Shown one piece after another: positions 1 to 8,294 of a stretch of 35,521 nucleotides of DNA. Within the stretch, counting starts at the first letter, position 1; every line of letters begins with the position of its first letter. Source of the stretch: an uncultured Mycoplasmatota bacterium (lineage in GTDB: Bacteria > Bacillota_I > Bacilli_A > RF39 > UBA660); the NCBI GenBank assembly GCA_946402735.1, contig CAMIXH010000006.1:1-35521 (forward strand), written 5' to 3'. Below the pieces are notes generated by a model. The model saw only the letters and a list, made by a program, of their open reading frames with translations, did not search any database and had not been told where the DNA came from. The translations under genes were made by a program, and so were the position numbers.

Positions 1-1759
1 TTGTACAAGAGTTGCTTCCTGCTTCTGTATTATACGTTCCAGCTGCACATTCTTCACATGGATTTGTTTGTCCATATGTTACTATGTGAGCGGTTTTCTT
101 AGTTCCAGCTACGCACTTTGCTTCATTTTTATATTTTTCTTTTACAGCATATCCATCTGGTACATTATTTAAACATACACTCTCACTTGTTTTATTAGCT
201 AGTGCTGTTCCATCTCTATAATACTCTGGACATTGATTACATTCACTCTTTTGTCCATAATTAACTGTATGTGCTATTTTGTAATGTCCTGTTGCACATT
301 CTTTTATTGTTGTAGTATTTTTTGTTTCTAAATAATGACCGGCTGTTACACTTATATAGCAGTCTGATACTGTTGCAGCACCTGCATTACTTGTATATCC
401 TGTTGGACAACTTTGTTCTTCAGGTCCTGGGTTTGGATCATCATCTGGTTCTGGTGTTATGGTTGGTATTGGATTACAGAACATACCTGTTGGACATGTT
501 TCACACGTATTGCTACTTAATGGTGAATATGTTCCATCTGGACATATCTGCCATACTGCATATAATGTTACATCATGTGGAATTTCCCACTTAACATTTG
601 TTTTATTTTCTGTTGTCCATGATTCTCCTCTACCATTTACATCTGTATTCCATCCTTTTTGTATATATCCTTTTCTTTGACACAAACTAGATGTTAACGT
701 ATATTGTTCATCATATATTATTAATTGTGTTGTTGGAGGATTTTTACCCTCTTTACAATCAAATATTACTTTGTATTCATTTGCTTCCCATGATGGTTCT
801 AAAGTCACGTCACTTGTTATATATTTACCTGTTACTGAAGTATATAATATCTTCTTATTATCTTCTATTGGTGTTTCTTTATCTCCATTTATAATCTTAT
901 TGCCATTATAGAAATATCCCGTAAATGTATATCCTGCTTTTGGTTCTACTGATTCTATTTTTCTAATAATTGTTTTAGCTGCGAAATCTTTATAATAGTT
1001 TTCTGCAAATTTTAGATATATTTTATTTGGTGTTCCTTTATTTAATGTTACTACAAATAATCCTTTTCCAAATGACACATTACATCTTGTATCTCTTGAT
1101 AAATTATTTATTGTGAATGTATGATTTGTCTCATCATATAATCCATCACAATCATTAGCTATATATCTAAATCCTGTTTTTGGTGTTATTGTGAAAGTTG
1201 CTGTACATTCATTTGTAGTACATCCACCTTTAACATATAAGTTGTTTACACTATCTAAAGTAGCATATTTGCTATCTGTTATTACTGTAACTTTATACAT
1301 TGGATCAAATGTCCATGGATTATTTAGTCTTCCTTGTCCATGTATTGTTACATTTGGATTTATAAACTCTGTTACTCTTCCACTATAACTAGCAGATGGG
1401 TTCTTAGGTGTATTTGTATCTCCATATGTGATTGCATAAACTTTTTCATTGTTCTTTGATAATGTCCAATACTCTACTCCTTCAAATAAATATGTTACAT
1501 TATTCTTCTTTGATAAATTGAATTCTTCCAAACTAATAAATCCACCTTTTCTAAATGATGAATTAACTTTGTTTCCTGTTTCAGAATATTCAAATTTAAT
1601 ATTGTTTCCATTTACTATGTACTTCTCATATGTATTAACATAGTTTTCCTTATTTAATAAATTATTTGCTTTATTAACTTCTGTATCATATGAACTAGCA
1701 TTTGTAAATACTGGTATCATAAATAATATAGTTAATAATAATATCTTTATTTTTTTCAT
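1..1759 (-). CDS. Secreted cysteine-rich surface protein with InlB-type repeats (partial)
   Basis: The frame is open for 586 codons from an ATG at 1759 and leaves the window at base 1, so the C-terminus is missing. SD AGGTGA lies 7 bases before the start. Residues 1-22 form a typical signal peptide (MKKIKILLL, hydrophobic core, then TNASS). Residues ~267-326 and ~327-404 look like InlB B-repeat / Listeria-Bacteroides repeat modules; the second ends in VTLYAVW. From ~405 the protein becomes cysteine-rich (CPDGTY, CETCPTGMFC), like ephrin-receptor/TNFR-type cysteine repeats, after a short Pro/Asp linker. A unit C-x2-G-x2-K-x-A-H-x-V-x-Y-G-Q-x4-C-x2-C occurs twice (~500-525 and ~548-575). Such proteins are exported and wall- or membrane-attached, often as adhesins; an anchor would be expected beyond the edge. 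Function is inferred from domains only. Confidence 0.85.
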   Translation of the reverse strand, partial: MKKIKILLLTILFMIPVFTNASSYDTEVNKANNLLNKENYVNTYEKYIVNGNNIKFEYSETGNKVNSSFRKGGFISLEEFNLSKKNNVTYLFEGVEYWTLSKNNEKVYAITYGDTNTPKNPSASYSGRVTEFINPNVTIHGQGRLNNPWTFDPMYKVTVITDSKYATLDSVNNLYVKGGCTTNECTATFTITPKTGFRYIANDCDGLYDETNHTFTINNLSRDTRCNVSFGKGLFVVTLNKGTPNKIYLKFAENYYKDFAAKTIIRKIESVEPKAGYTFTGYFYNGNKIINGDKETPIEDNKKILYTSVTGKYITSDVTLEPSWEANEYKVIFDCKEGKNPPTTQLIIYDEQYTLTSSLCQRKGYIQKGWNTDVNGRGESWTTENKTNVKWEIPHDVTLYAVWQICPDGTYSPLSSNTCETCPTGMFCNPIPTITPEPDDDPNPGPEEQSCPTGYTSNAGAATVSDCYISVTAGHYLETKNTTTIKECATGHYKIAHTVNYGQKSECNQCPEYYRDGTALANKTSESVCLNNVPDGYAVKEKYKNEAKCVAGTKKTAHIVTYGQTNPCEECAAGTYNTEAGSNSCT

Positions 1760-1781
1760 CTTACAATCACCTATCATATAC

Positions 1782-1810
1782 ATTATACAATAAATAATAT
1801 AATATTTCTA
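1782..1810 (-). promoter_or_regulatory. Sigma-A promoter for the surface protein
   Basis: -35 TAGAAA (1805-1810), 17-base spacer, -10 TATAAT (1782-1787) read on the minus strand, about 22 bases before the start codon at 1759. It lies back to back with the ssb promoter in the 1760-1961 gap, which is otherwise very A+T-rich with nothing else recognisable. Confidence 0.6.
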
Positions 1811-1912
1811 TATTTAATTAAAAGATATTAATTTTTTTCTATTATTTAAATATCGCTTTATAACTTTTAAAAAATATATTTAAAATCATATAAATTATTT
1901 AATTTTACCAAT

Positions 1913-1941
1913 TTGATTCACTATTTTTTCTATGCTATATT
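1913..1941 (+). promoter_or_regulatory. Sigma-A promoter for ssb
   Basis: -35 TTGATT (1913-1918), 17-base spacer, extended -10 TGCTATATT (1933-1941). It places the transcript start near 1948, upstream of the SD AAAGGAGG and the ATG at 1962. This excludes an in-frame start at 1932. Confidence 0.65.
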
Positions 1942-1961
1942 GCATTTTGAAAGGAGGTATA

Positions 1962-2294
1962 ATGTTAAATCAAATTATTTTAGCTGGCAGACTTGTTAGT
2001 GATCCCGAAATAGTAACAACTGAAAATAATTATAAAAGAACATATATTACTGTTGCTGTACCAAGAAGTTATAAAAATATAGATGGAACTTATGATACAG
2101 ACTTCATTAGATGCACTTTATGGAATGCTATTGCTGAAACAACATGTGAATATTGTAAAAAAGGTGATGTTGTAGGAATAAAAGGAAGACTTCAAACATC
2201 TAATTATGAGAAAGATGGTGAGAAAGTATACACTATGGATGTTATCGCTGAAAAAGTTTCTTTTCTTAGTAGTAAAAAAGCAGATGATGAATAA
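1962..2294 (+). CDS. ssb: Single-stranded DNA-binding protein (short form)
   Basis: Binds single-stranded DNA during replication and repair. The 110-aa product has the OB-fold signature of bacterial SSB: MLNQIILAGRLVSDPE at the N-terminus, then TDFIRCTLWNAIAE and KKGDVVGIKGRLQTSNY. The ATG at 1962 is chosen because AAAGGAGG lies just upstream and the promoter -10 falls after the earlier in-frame start. Length matches the short SsbB type rather than the 160-180 aa replication SSB. The C-terminus is KKADDE and lacks the DDDLPF-like tip that recruits partner proteins. It stands alone, not between rpsF and rpsR as the main SSB usually does, so a second SSB elsewhere in the genome is likely. Confidence 0.93.
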   Translation: MLNQIILAGRLVSDPEIVTTENNYKRTYITVAVPRSYKNIDGTYDTDFIRCTLWNAIAETTCEYCKKGDVVGIKGRLQTSNYEKDGEKVYTMDVIAEKVSFLSSKKADDE

Positions 2295-2308
2295 TCTGCT
2301 TTTATTAT
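2276..2308 (+). terminator. ssb terminator
   Basis: Stem AAAGCAGAT / ATCTGCTTT (2277-2285 with 2294-2302), loop of 8 bases containing the ssb stop codon, followed by TTTATTATTT. Confidence 0.7.
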
Positions 2309-2311
2309 TTA

Positions 2312-2340
2312 TTGAAGTTAAAATGTATTTAATATATAAT
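2312..2340 (+). promoter_or_regulatory. Sigma-A promoter for the HIT gene
   Basis: -35 TTGAAG (2312-2317), 17-base spacer, perfect -10 TATAAT (2335-2340), immediately after the ssb terminator. Confidence 0.65.
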
Positions 2341-2357
2341 AAAATTGGTGAAGATGA

Positions 2358-2723
2358 ATGGATTGTATATTTTGTAAAATAATTAATGGAGATATTCCTT
2401 CATATACTATTTATGAAAATGAATATGTAAAATGTTTTTTAGACATAGAACCTATTGAAAGAGGTCACACTCTTATAGTTCCAAAAAAACATTTTGTTGA
2501 TAATGGTGATATTGATAATGAACACTTATTAGAAATACATAATGCTTCTAAAAAAGTAGTAAAATTACTTAGTGATAAACTAGATATTAAAGGATATAGA
2601 CTAGTTCAAAATAATGGAAGTATTCAAGACGTTAAACACTATCACTTACACATTATTCCAATACATAAATCTAAAAAAGGCAAACTGAGTGTCGAAGATG
2701 TGTTTAATCTATTAACAAAATAA
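2358..2723 (+). CDS. HIT-family nucleotide hydrolase
   Basis: Histidine-triad protein of the HinT/Hit type, a cytosolic hydrolase acting on nucleoside phosphoramidates or related adenylated compounds. The 121-aa length is standard. The C-terminal triad is visible as HYHLHIIP (His94, His96, His98). The N-terminal CIFCKIINGDIPS is the classical opening, with Cys3 and Cys6 able to bind zinc, and the IERGHTLIVPKKH segment is also diagnostic. The start has a modest GGTG SD about 11 bases upstream. It is transcribed alone. The exact substrate cannot be read from sequence. Confidence 0.93.
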   Translation: MDCIFCKIINGDIPSYTIYENEYVKCFLDIEPIERGHTLIVPKKHFVDNGDIDNEHLLEIHNASKKVVKLLSDKLDIKGYRLVQNNGSIQDVKHYHLHIIPIHKSKKGKLSVEDVFNLLTK

Positions 2724-2752
2724 TTGAGAAATAATTATTATTATTGTATAAT
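2724..2752 (+). promoter_or_regulatory. Sigma-A promoter for the pilin-like gene
   Basis: -35 TTGAGA (2724-2729), beginning on the base after the HIT stop codon, 17-base spacer, perfect -10 TATAAT (2747-2752). Start codon at 2775 with SD AAGGAG. Confidence 0.7.
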
Positions 2753-2774
2753 TATAATAATGAAGGAGTAAGAT

Positions 2775-3926
2775 ATGAGTAAGAAAAGTATGATAATAGC
2801 TGGATGTAGTATCATCGGAGTATTAGTTTTATTAATACTATTCGTATGGTTACTTTCAGTATTTAAAAAGAGTTATACCACTTATGAAAAGGTAGAAGAA
2901 AAAATGGTAGAGGCTGCGAAGAATTACTATAAGACATATCCTGAATTACTTCCAGTTGAAGAAGGAAAATATACTCTACAATATAGTGCTTTAGTTGAAG
3001 GCAAATTTATTAAACCACTAAATGAACTATTAAAAGATGGAGATCATTGTACTGCAGAAGTTAATGTATATAAAAATGGCGAGAGTTATGATTATATACC
3101 TAAACTAAATTGTGGACAAAGTTATTCAACACTTGAATTAGTAGAAAGAATATTATCTGATAACCCTGTTACTGATACAGGTAGTGGATTATATCTAGCA
3201 GATGATGGTTCTTATTACTTTAGAGGAAAAGTAACTAATAACTATCTTACATTAGGTAAAACTGGTAGTGGTAATACTGAAAAGAAAATATTATGGAGAA
3301 TACTTGGTATAGATGAAAATGGTAATATTCATGTAAGAAGTGAAACAGCATTTTCTAGTAGAACAGTTTATGATAATAGATATAATGTAGATGTTCATAA
3401 AACTTATGGTTATAATGATTATGAAGGAAGTATATTAAAAGATTTCTTAGTAAAAATGAATAATAGTACTTCATTCTTAACTAAAAATGAAAAAGCAAAA
3501 CTAGTACCTCATCAAATATGTATTGGTAGAAGATCTTCAAAAGATAATGTTAATGATGGAAGTATTGAATGTGCTGAAAAATCTGAACCATTATTATTTG
3601 GTACTATTACTCCTTATGAATACGTTAGAGCTAGTTTAGATGAAAATTGTGTAAGGCCAGTAAATAGATCATGTGGAAACTTTAATTACTTATATAATTC
3701 AAATAATGTTGCATCAGAATGGACTGTAACTTCAACACCTGAAAATACAAATCAAGCTTGGGCATTAAACGGAGCTGTATTTGAATTATTAAGAGCAAAT
3801 ACAAGTAGAAAAATATTCCCAACTGCTTATATAAGTGCTAGAACATTATATAAATCTGGTACTGGTAAAAAAAGCGATCCATACGTAATAGTTGTTACAA
3901 AGAAAAAAAGTAGTATTGAAAAATAA
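2775..3926 (+). CDS. Membrane-anchored pilin-like surface protein
   Basis: 383 aa with one N-terminal hydrophobic helix (residues ~6-30) directly followed by an amphipathic segment (YEKVEEKMVEAAKNYY), an arrangement like pseudopilins. Residues ~40-120 hold a small domain with a C-x-A-E-V-x-V ... KLNC pattern resembling pilin-like ectodomains of uncultured Firmicutes. Residues ~145-375 form a second domain containing LWRILGIDENG and GTITPYEYVRAS, a module recurring in surface proteins of such bacteria; I do not recall an official family name. Six cysteines lie outside the membrane, so disulfides are possible. No prepilin peptidase site (G-F-x4-E) is visible, so pilus assembly is not supported. 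SD AAGGAG fixes the start. Probably exposed outside the cell; function unknown. Confidence 0.8.
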   Translation: MSKKSMIIAGCSIIGVLVLLILFVWLLSVFKKSYTTYEKVEEKMVEAAKNYYKTYPELLPVEEGKYTLQYSALVEGKFIKPLNELLKDGDHCTAEVNVYKNGESYDYIPKLNCGQSYSTLELVERILSDNPVTDTGSGLYLADDGSYYFRGKVTNNYLTLGKTGSGNTEKKILWRILGIDENGNIHVRSETAFSSRTVYDNRYNVDVHKTYGYNDYEGSILKDFLVKMNNSTSFLTKNEKAKLVPHQICIGRRSSKDNVNDGSIECAEKSEPLLFGTITPYEYVRASLDENCVRPVNRSCGNFNYLYNSNNVASEWTVTSTPENTNQAWALNGAVFELLRANTSRKIFPTAYISARTLYKSGTGKKSDPYVIVVTKKKSSIEK

Positions 3927-3943
3927 TTCAATACTCTTTTTTT
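3912..3943. terminator. Bidirectional terminator between convergent genes
   Basis: 9-bp stem AGTATTGAA / TTCAATACT (3912-3920 with 3927-3935), 6-base loop, plus-strand tail CTTTTTTT and an A-rich upstream flank (AAAAAAAG) that gives a T-run on the other strand. It serves the plus-strand gene ending at 3926 and the minus-strand gene ending at 3942. Confidence 0.75.
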
Positions 3944-5705
3944 ATTTGTTATTTCTAAACCAACTATCTTTTATTTGTGCATTAGATGATGTTGGGAATG
4001 GATTTGGAGGATCAATCTTAACATATAATGGAAGATTAAGTGCATTTCCAAAACACAACGCTACTCCTGGCCCTAATGATTTAATTCTATTAACATCCTT
4101 TTCAGAAATACTATGAGTTATACTTCTAATTATTTCTAAATCGCTTGGATGGAACATTCTTAAAACAATATAATTTGAACATTGACTTAAAACTGTAGTA
4201 GATAATTCACATGGTCTTTGAGTTATTAATCCTAGGACTACTCCATATTTTCTACCCTCTTTAGTTATTCTATCAAATACATTGTATCCAAGAATATCTA
4301 TATCTTTATCATTTTGAACATATCTATGTGCTTCTTCTAATAATATTTGAATTGAAAAGTTAGATGATTTTGGTAAAGTAATCGCATAATTAAAGAACAT
4401 TTTAGAATATAACTTAGTTAATATCTTTGTAAATCTTTCATCTACATAATCTAAATTAAAGTTTAATATCTGAACTTTTTTACCATCATCACTAGTAAAT
4501 AGTCTTCTAATATACTCTTCTTTAGTAATATACTCTTCTACTTCAAAATATCTGTAATTTGGACTATTAATAATTGAATCTAGTCTAACTTTTAATATAT
4601 TATTAACATCATAGATTTTATCACTCTTTAATACACCTTCACTTATTAAAGCAAATTCAAATGCATTATATAAGTCCTTTAAATTATACTTCTTTGGTTT
4701 CATTTTATTATTAAGTTCAAATTCTTTATTAATATATTGTTCTAAATATTCAATTACTAAATGAATAGTATTAATTTTACCTGAATCATCTATTTTTAAA
4801 CATTGTCTTATTGTTCTTGTATAACCAGGTTGTACTATTTCACTTTCTAAATTAATATTAGCCGTGTTAAAACTAGTAAGAACAGCTACTACTTGATCTC
4901 TAATTCTAGCTGGTTCTTTACCACTAGTTAATATATCCATAATAGCTTTTGCTATTATGTTATTTTTATATTGAATAACTTTTGCTTCTTCTTCTGTAAA
5001 TAGATAAACATATCTTAATGCTTTTTCAATAATTGGTATTTGAACAGCATCATTTGCTTGTAATAATAAAGCTATATCATCAACTTCTAAGAAGTAAGGT
5101 GGTATTTTAATTATCTCATCTTCAGGAGCATTAACATTAGTAGTTAATGATTTATATCTACATTCTCCTTGATTATTTATTTTCTCAAATGCACTATGAT
5201 ATTCTCCATAAACATCAAAAAGAACAATACTACTATTAACTGGTACATATTGTCTTCTATAGAACAAATTTTGTATAAGTCTTGCTACAGTACAACTTTT
5301 ACCACTACCAGTATTACCAAGTATTGCAAAGTGATTTGAAAATAAATTATTTATATTAGCACTTACGTTTATTCCATCATAAATTAAACTTTTTCCTAAA
5401 TAAATTCTATCTGGTGTATCAACATTTTGGTTTCCTAAAAGAAATAATACTTCGTCTTTATTAATTACTCTAATAGTTGCATTACCAGATGGTTTATGTG
5501 TAATACCTGTTATAAATGAACCGTTTGATATCTCACCTATCATAGTACATTCAATTTCATTATCTGATATTTTAGATATTTCACATACTATTTTATGGGT
5601 ATCTTCAAATATAACATGTACACCTAAAAAAGAGGCTTCAACTTTTCTTAACAGATTTTCAACAACAATTGTATATTCATGAACATCAATTACTCTGCCA
5701 AACAT
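3942..5705 (-). CDS. HerA-type hexameric ATPase/DNA translocase
   Basis: 587-aa P-loop ATPase of the HerA/FtsK class. Residues 1-105 resemble the HAS-barrel domain (MFGRVIDVHEYTIVVEN). Walker A is GNTGSGKS (residues 130-137), followed by the DVYGEYH segment typical of HerA. Walker B is LLEEAHRY (~465) and a sensor ITQRP follows. The C-terminal PLYVKIDPP strand is also HerA-like. HerA proteins translocate DNA and usually work with a nuclease (NurA) or, in defence loci, with SIR2 or other effectors. No NurA or effector is adjacent: the neighbours are valS and a pilin-like gene. SD AGAGGTGAAAGG precedes the ATG at 5705. Transcription probably starts from a promoter nested in the valS terminator. 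Family call is firm; biological role is open. Confidence 0.85.
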   Translation of the reverse strand: MFGRVIDVHEYTIVVENLLRKVEASFLGVHVIFEDTHKIVCEISKISDNEIECTMIGEISNGSFITGITHKPSGNATIRVINKDEVLFLLGNQNVDTPDRIYLGKSLIYDGINVSANINNLFSNHFAILGNTGSGKSCTVARLIQNLFYRRQYVPVNSSIVLFDVYGEYHSAFEKINNQGECRYKSLTTNVNAPEDEIIKIPPYFLEVDDIALLLQANDAVQIPIIEKALRYVYLFTEEEAKVIQYKNNIIAKAIMDILTSGKEPARIRDQVVAVLTSFNTANINLESEIVQPGYTRTIRQCLKIDDSGKINTIHLVIEYLEQYINKEFELNNKMKPKKYNLKDLYNAFEFALISEGVLKSDKIYDVNNILKVRLDSIINSPNYRYFEVEEYITKEEYIRRLFTSDDGKKVQILNFNLDYVDERFTKILTKLYSKMFFNYAITLPKSSNFSIQILLEEAHRYVQNDKDIDILGYNVFDRITKEGRKYGVVLGLITQRPCELSTTVLSQCSNYIVLRMFHPSDLEIIRSITHSISEKDVNRIKSLGPGVALCFGNALNLPLYVKIDPPNPFPTSSNAQIKDSWFRNNK

Positions 5706-5733
5706 TTCCCTTTCACCTCTTTATCCTATTAAA

Positions 5734-5762
5734 ATTATATAAAAAAAGTAGACATTTGTCTA
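5734..5762 (-). promoter_or_regulatory. Promoter for the HerA-like gene, nested in the valS terminator
   Basis: -35 TAGACA (5757-5762), 17-base spacer, -10 TATAAT (5734-5739), minus strand. The -35 hexamer includes the valS stop codon TAG and lies in the terminator stem. Confidence 0.55.
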
Positions 5763-5766
5763 CTTT
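5738..5766 (-). terminator. valS terminator
   Basis: Perfect 9-bp stem AAAGTAGAC / GTCTACTTT (5745-5753 with 5758-5766), 4-base loop, followed on the minus strand by TTTTATA. The stem contains the valS stop codon. Confidence 0.75.
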
Positions 5767-8294
5767 AATAATTCAGATAATTTCTTTTTTTCTTCTTCTA
5801 GTTTTTGTTTATCTAATTCTACAATTTGTTTTGGTGCCTTATTTACGTAGTTTTCATTAGATAATAGTTTCTCTCTTCTTTCAATAGAAGCCTTTAATGC
5901 TTTAATAGTTATTTCTTTTTGTAATTTATCTGCTTCACTTTCTATTTTTTCAAAGAATATAGTGGCTTTTACTGTTTTAGAGAATACTTTATATGCATTA
6001 ATACCAAGAGGTTCTTTAACTATATTACTTTCATCTAGTTTTAACATTTTAACAATTAAATCATTATCATCTTCTGTATCAAACATAACTTTCATTTCTT
6101 TAGTAATATTATTTTCTGCTTTAACATTTCTAAAGTTCTTAATAAAGTTAATCTCATCATCTACTATTTTTTCTTCAAGTTCAAAAACTAGTTTCTTATC
6201 ATATTTAGGATACTCAGAAATCATTATATCTTTAGCATCCTTAATTGGTAATTTAGAATAGATTTCATCTGTTACATATGGAATAAATGGTTGTAACATT
6301 TTAAGTATTCCAGTAAGTACAAAACATAATGTGGATTTAGTACTAATAGTGTCAATTGAATACTTAGCCATTTCAATATAACTATCACAGAAACAGTTCC
6401 ATACAAAGTTATAAATAGAAGCTGCTGCATTATTAAACTCAAACTTTTCCATAAATTTCTTTTCTTCATGAACAGTTTGTTCAAATTTAGTTAATATCCA
6501 TTTATCTTCTGGTTTTAAATTTTCAAGATTTATTTCTTTTAAATCTTCTATATTAGATAATACAAATCTTGAAGCATTCCATATTTTATTAATATAATTC
6601 CAAGTAGATTTGATTTTCTCTTCATCAAATCTCATATCTGTTCCTGGAGCAACATCTGTTGCTAGATAATATCTAAGTGAGTCTGCTCCATACTTATCAA
6701 TCATATCAAATGGATCAATACCATTACCTAAACTCTTTGAGAATTTTCTTCCTTCTTTATCACGAATTAAGCCATGTATTAAACAATATTCAAAAGGACG
6801 TTCTCCTAGTAATTTTTCTCCTTGGAAAGTCATACGATTTACCCAGAATGGAATAATATCATATCCTGTCACTAAAACACTATTTGGATAATACCTTCTT
6901 AGTAATTTAGTATTATCTGGATAACCTAATGTAGCAAATGGCCATAATGCACTACTAAACCAAGTATCAAGTACATCATTATCTTGTACCCATCCTTCTT
7001 CTTTAGGTGCTTCCATGCCTACATATATTTCATCTCCCTTATACCAAGCTGGTATTCTATGACCCCACCATAATTGTCTAGAAATACACCAATCGTATGT
7101 TATTTCCATCCAGTGATTCATAGTTTTTTCATATCTACTAGGTACAAAGTTTACTTTTTCACCTTTTTTCTTTTGAGTTTCTAAAACATGATCAGCAAGA
7201 CCTCTCATCTTAACAAACCATTGTTTTTTAATCATTGGTTCAACCATTACACCAGTTCTTTCAGAGTGACCTACTTCATGTGTAATTGGTTCTATTTCAA
7301 GTAATAAATCAAGTTCTTTTAAATCTTTTAGAGTTTCTTCTCTACATTCTTCTCTTGTCATTCCTTGATATTTTTTTGGAACGTTTTCATTCATAGTAGC
7401 ATCATCATTCATGATTACTACTCTTTCTAAATTATGTCTATTACCTACTTCAAAGTCATTAGGATCATGAGCAGGAGTAATCTTAACAGCACCTGTTCCT
7501 TTTTCCATATCAGCATGTTCATCAGTAATAACTGGTATTGGTTTGTTTACAAGAGGAAGAATAACATTTTTACCTACAAACTTTTTATATCTCTTATCTT
7601 TTTCATTTACTGCTACTGCTGTATCACCAAATAATGTTTCTGGTCTTGTAGTAGCAACATCAATATAATCTTCACTACCCTCTAGTTTATATTTAATGTG
7701 ATAGAATGCACTCTTTTCTTCACCATAAATAACTTCTTCATTAGATAGAGCTGTTTTAGCAACTGGATCCCAGTTAATAATTTTTTCTCCTCTATAAATA
7801 ATACCTTCATTATAGTAATCAACAAATACTCTTCTAACGGCTTCACTCATTCCTTCATCAAGAGTAAATCTTTCTTTTGAATAATCAAGTGAAACACCGA
7901 GTTTTGCCCATTGTTGTCTAATAATATCACCATGTTCATGAGTCCAATCCCAACAAGCATCTATAAATTTCTCGCGTCCATATTCATACTTATCAATGCC
8001 TTTATCTTTTAATCTTTTAACAACTTTTGCTTCTGTTGCAATTGCGGCATGATCCATACCTGGAAGCCATAATGTATCAAAACCTTCCATTTTTTTATAA
8101 CGAATAATTATATCTTGTAAAGTTACATCCCATGCATGTCCTAAATGTAATACACCTGTAACATTTGGTGGTGGTAATACTATACAATATGGTTCTTTTG
8201 TGCTATTCTCATCACATTTAAAATAATCATGTTTTAACCATTTATCATATTTACCCTCTTCAGTTTTTTTAAAATCATATTTACTTTCTAACAT
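5760..8294 (-). CDS. valS: Valyl-tRNA synthetase
   Basis: Charges tRNA-Val with valine. The 844-aa class Ia enzyme has the HIGH-type motif HLGH (residues 50-53, in PPPNVTGVLHLGHAWD) and the KMSKS-type motif KFSKS (517-521), a Phe-for-Met change at the second position. The editing domain (ATTRPETLFGDTAV, ~214-227) and WCISRQLWWGHRIP are intact. The zinc-binding cysteines found before WxQDxDVLDTWFSS in many ValRS are absent. The C-terminal coiled-coil arm is present (KLEEEKKKLSELLK). The start at 8294 has SD AGAGGTG and overlaps the upstream HD-domain gene by 14 bases, so the two are cotranscribed and translationally coupled. Expression should follow the T-box leader at 9039-9257, which senses uncharged tRNA. 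Confidence 0.98.
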   Translation of the reverse strand: MLESKYDFKKTEEGKYDKWLKHDYFKCDENSTKEPYCIVLPPPNVTGVLHLGHAWDVTLQDIIIRYKKMEGFDTLWLPGMDHAAIATEAKVVKRLKDKGIDKYEYGREKFIDACWDWTHEHGDIIRQQWAKLGVSLDYSKERFTLDEGMSEAVRRVFVDYYNEGIIYRGEKIINWDPVAKTALSNEEVIYGEEKSAFYHIKYKLEGSEDYIDVATTRPETLFGDTAVAVNEKDKRYKKFVGKNVILPLVNKPIPVITDEHADMEKGTGAVKITPAHDPNDFEVGNRHNLERVVIMNDDATMNENVPKKYQGMTREECREETLKDLKELDLLLEIEPITHEVGHSERTGVMVEPMIKKQWFVKMRGLADHVLETQKKKGEKVNFVPSRYEKTMNHWMEITYDWCISRQLWWGHRIPAWYKGDEIYVGMEAPKEEGWVQDNDVLDTWFSSALWPFATLGYPDNTKLLRRYYPNSVLVTGYDIIPFWVNRMTFQGEKLLGERPFEYCLIHGLIRDKEGRKFSKSLGNGIDPFDMIDKYGADSLRYYLATDVAPGTDMRFDEEKIKSTWNYINKIWNASRFVLSNIEDLKEINLENLKPEDKWILTKFEQTVHEEKKFMEKFEFNNAAASIYNFVWNCFCDSYIEMAKYSIDTISTKSTLCFVLTGILKMLQPFIPYVTDEIYSKLPIKDAKDIMISEYPKYDKKLVFELEEKIVDDEINFIKNFRNVKAENNITKEMKVMFDTEDDNDLIVKMLKLDESNIVKEPLGINAYKVFSKTVKATIFFEKIESEADKLQKEITIKALKASIERREKLLSNENYVNKAPKQIVELDKQKLEEEKKKLSELLK

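Noticed and set aside
322-1643. Several plus-strand open frames of 60-90 codons
   Set aside because: They lie opposite the continuous 586-codon minus-strand gene, lack ribosome binding sites, and have low-complexity Leu/Tyr/His-rich composition.
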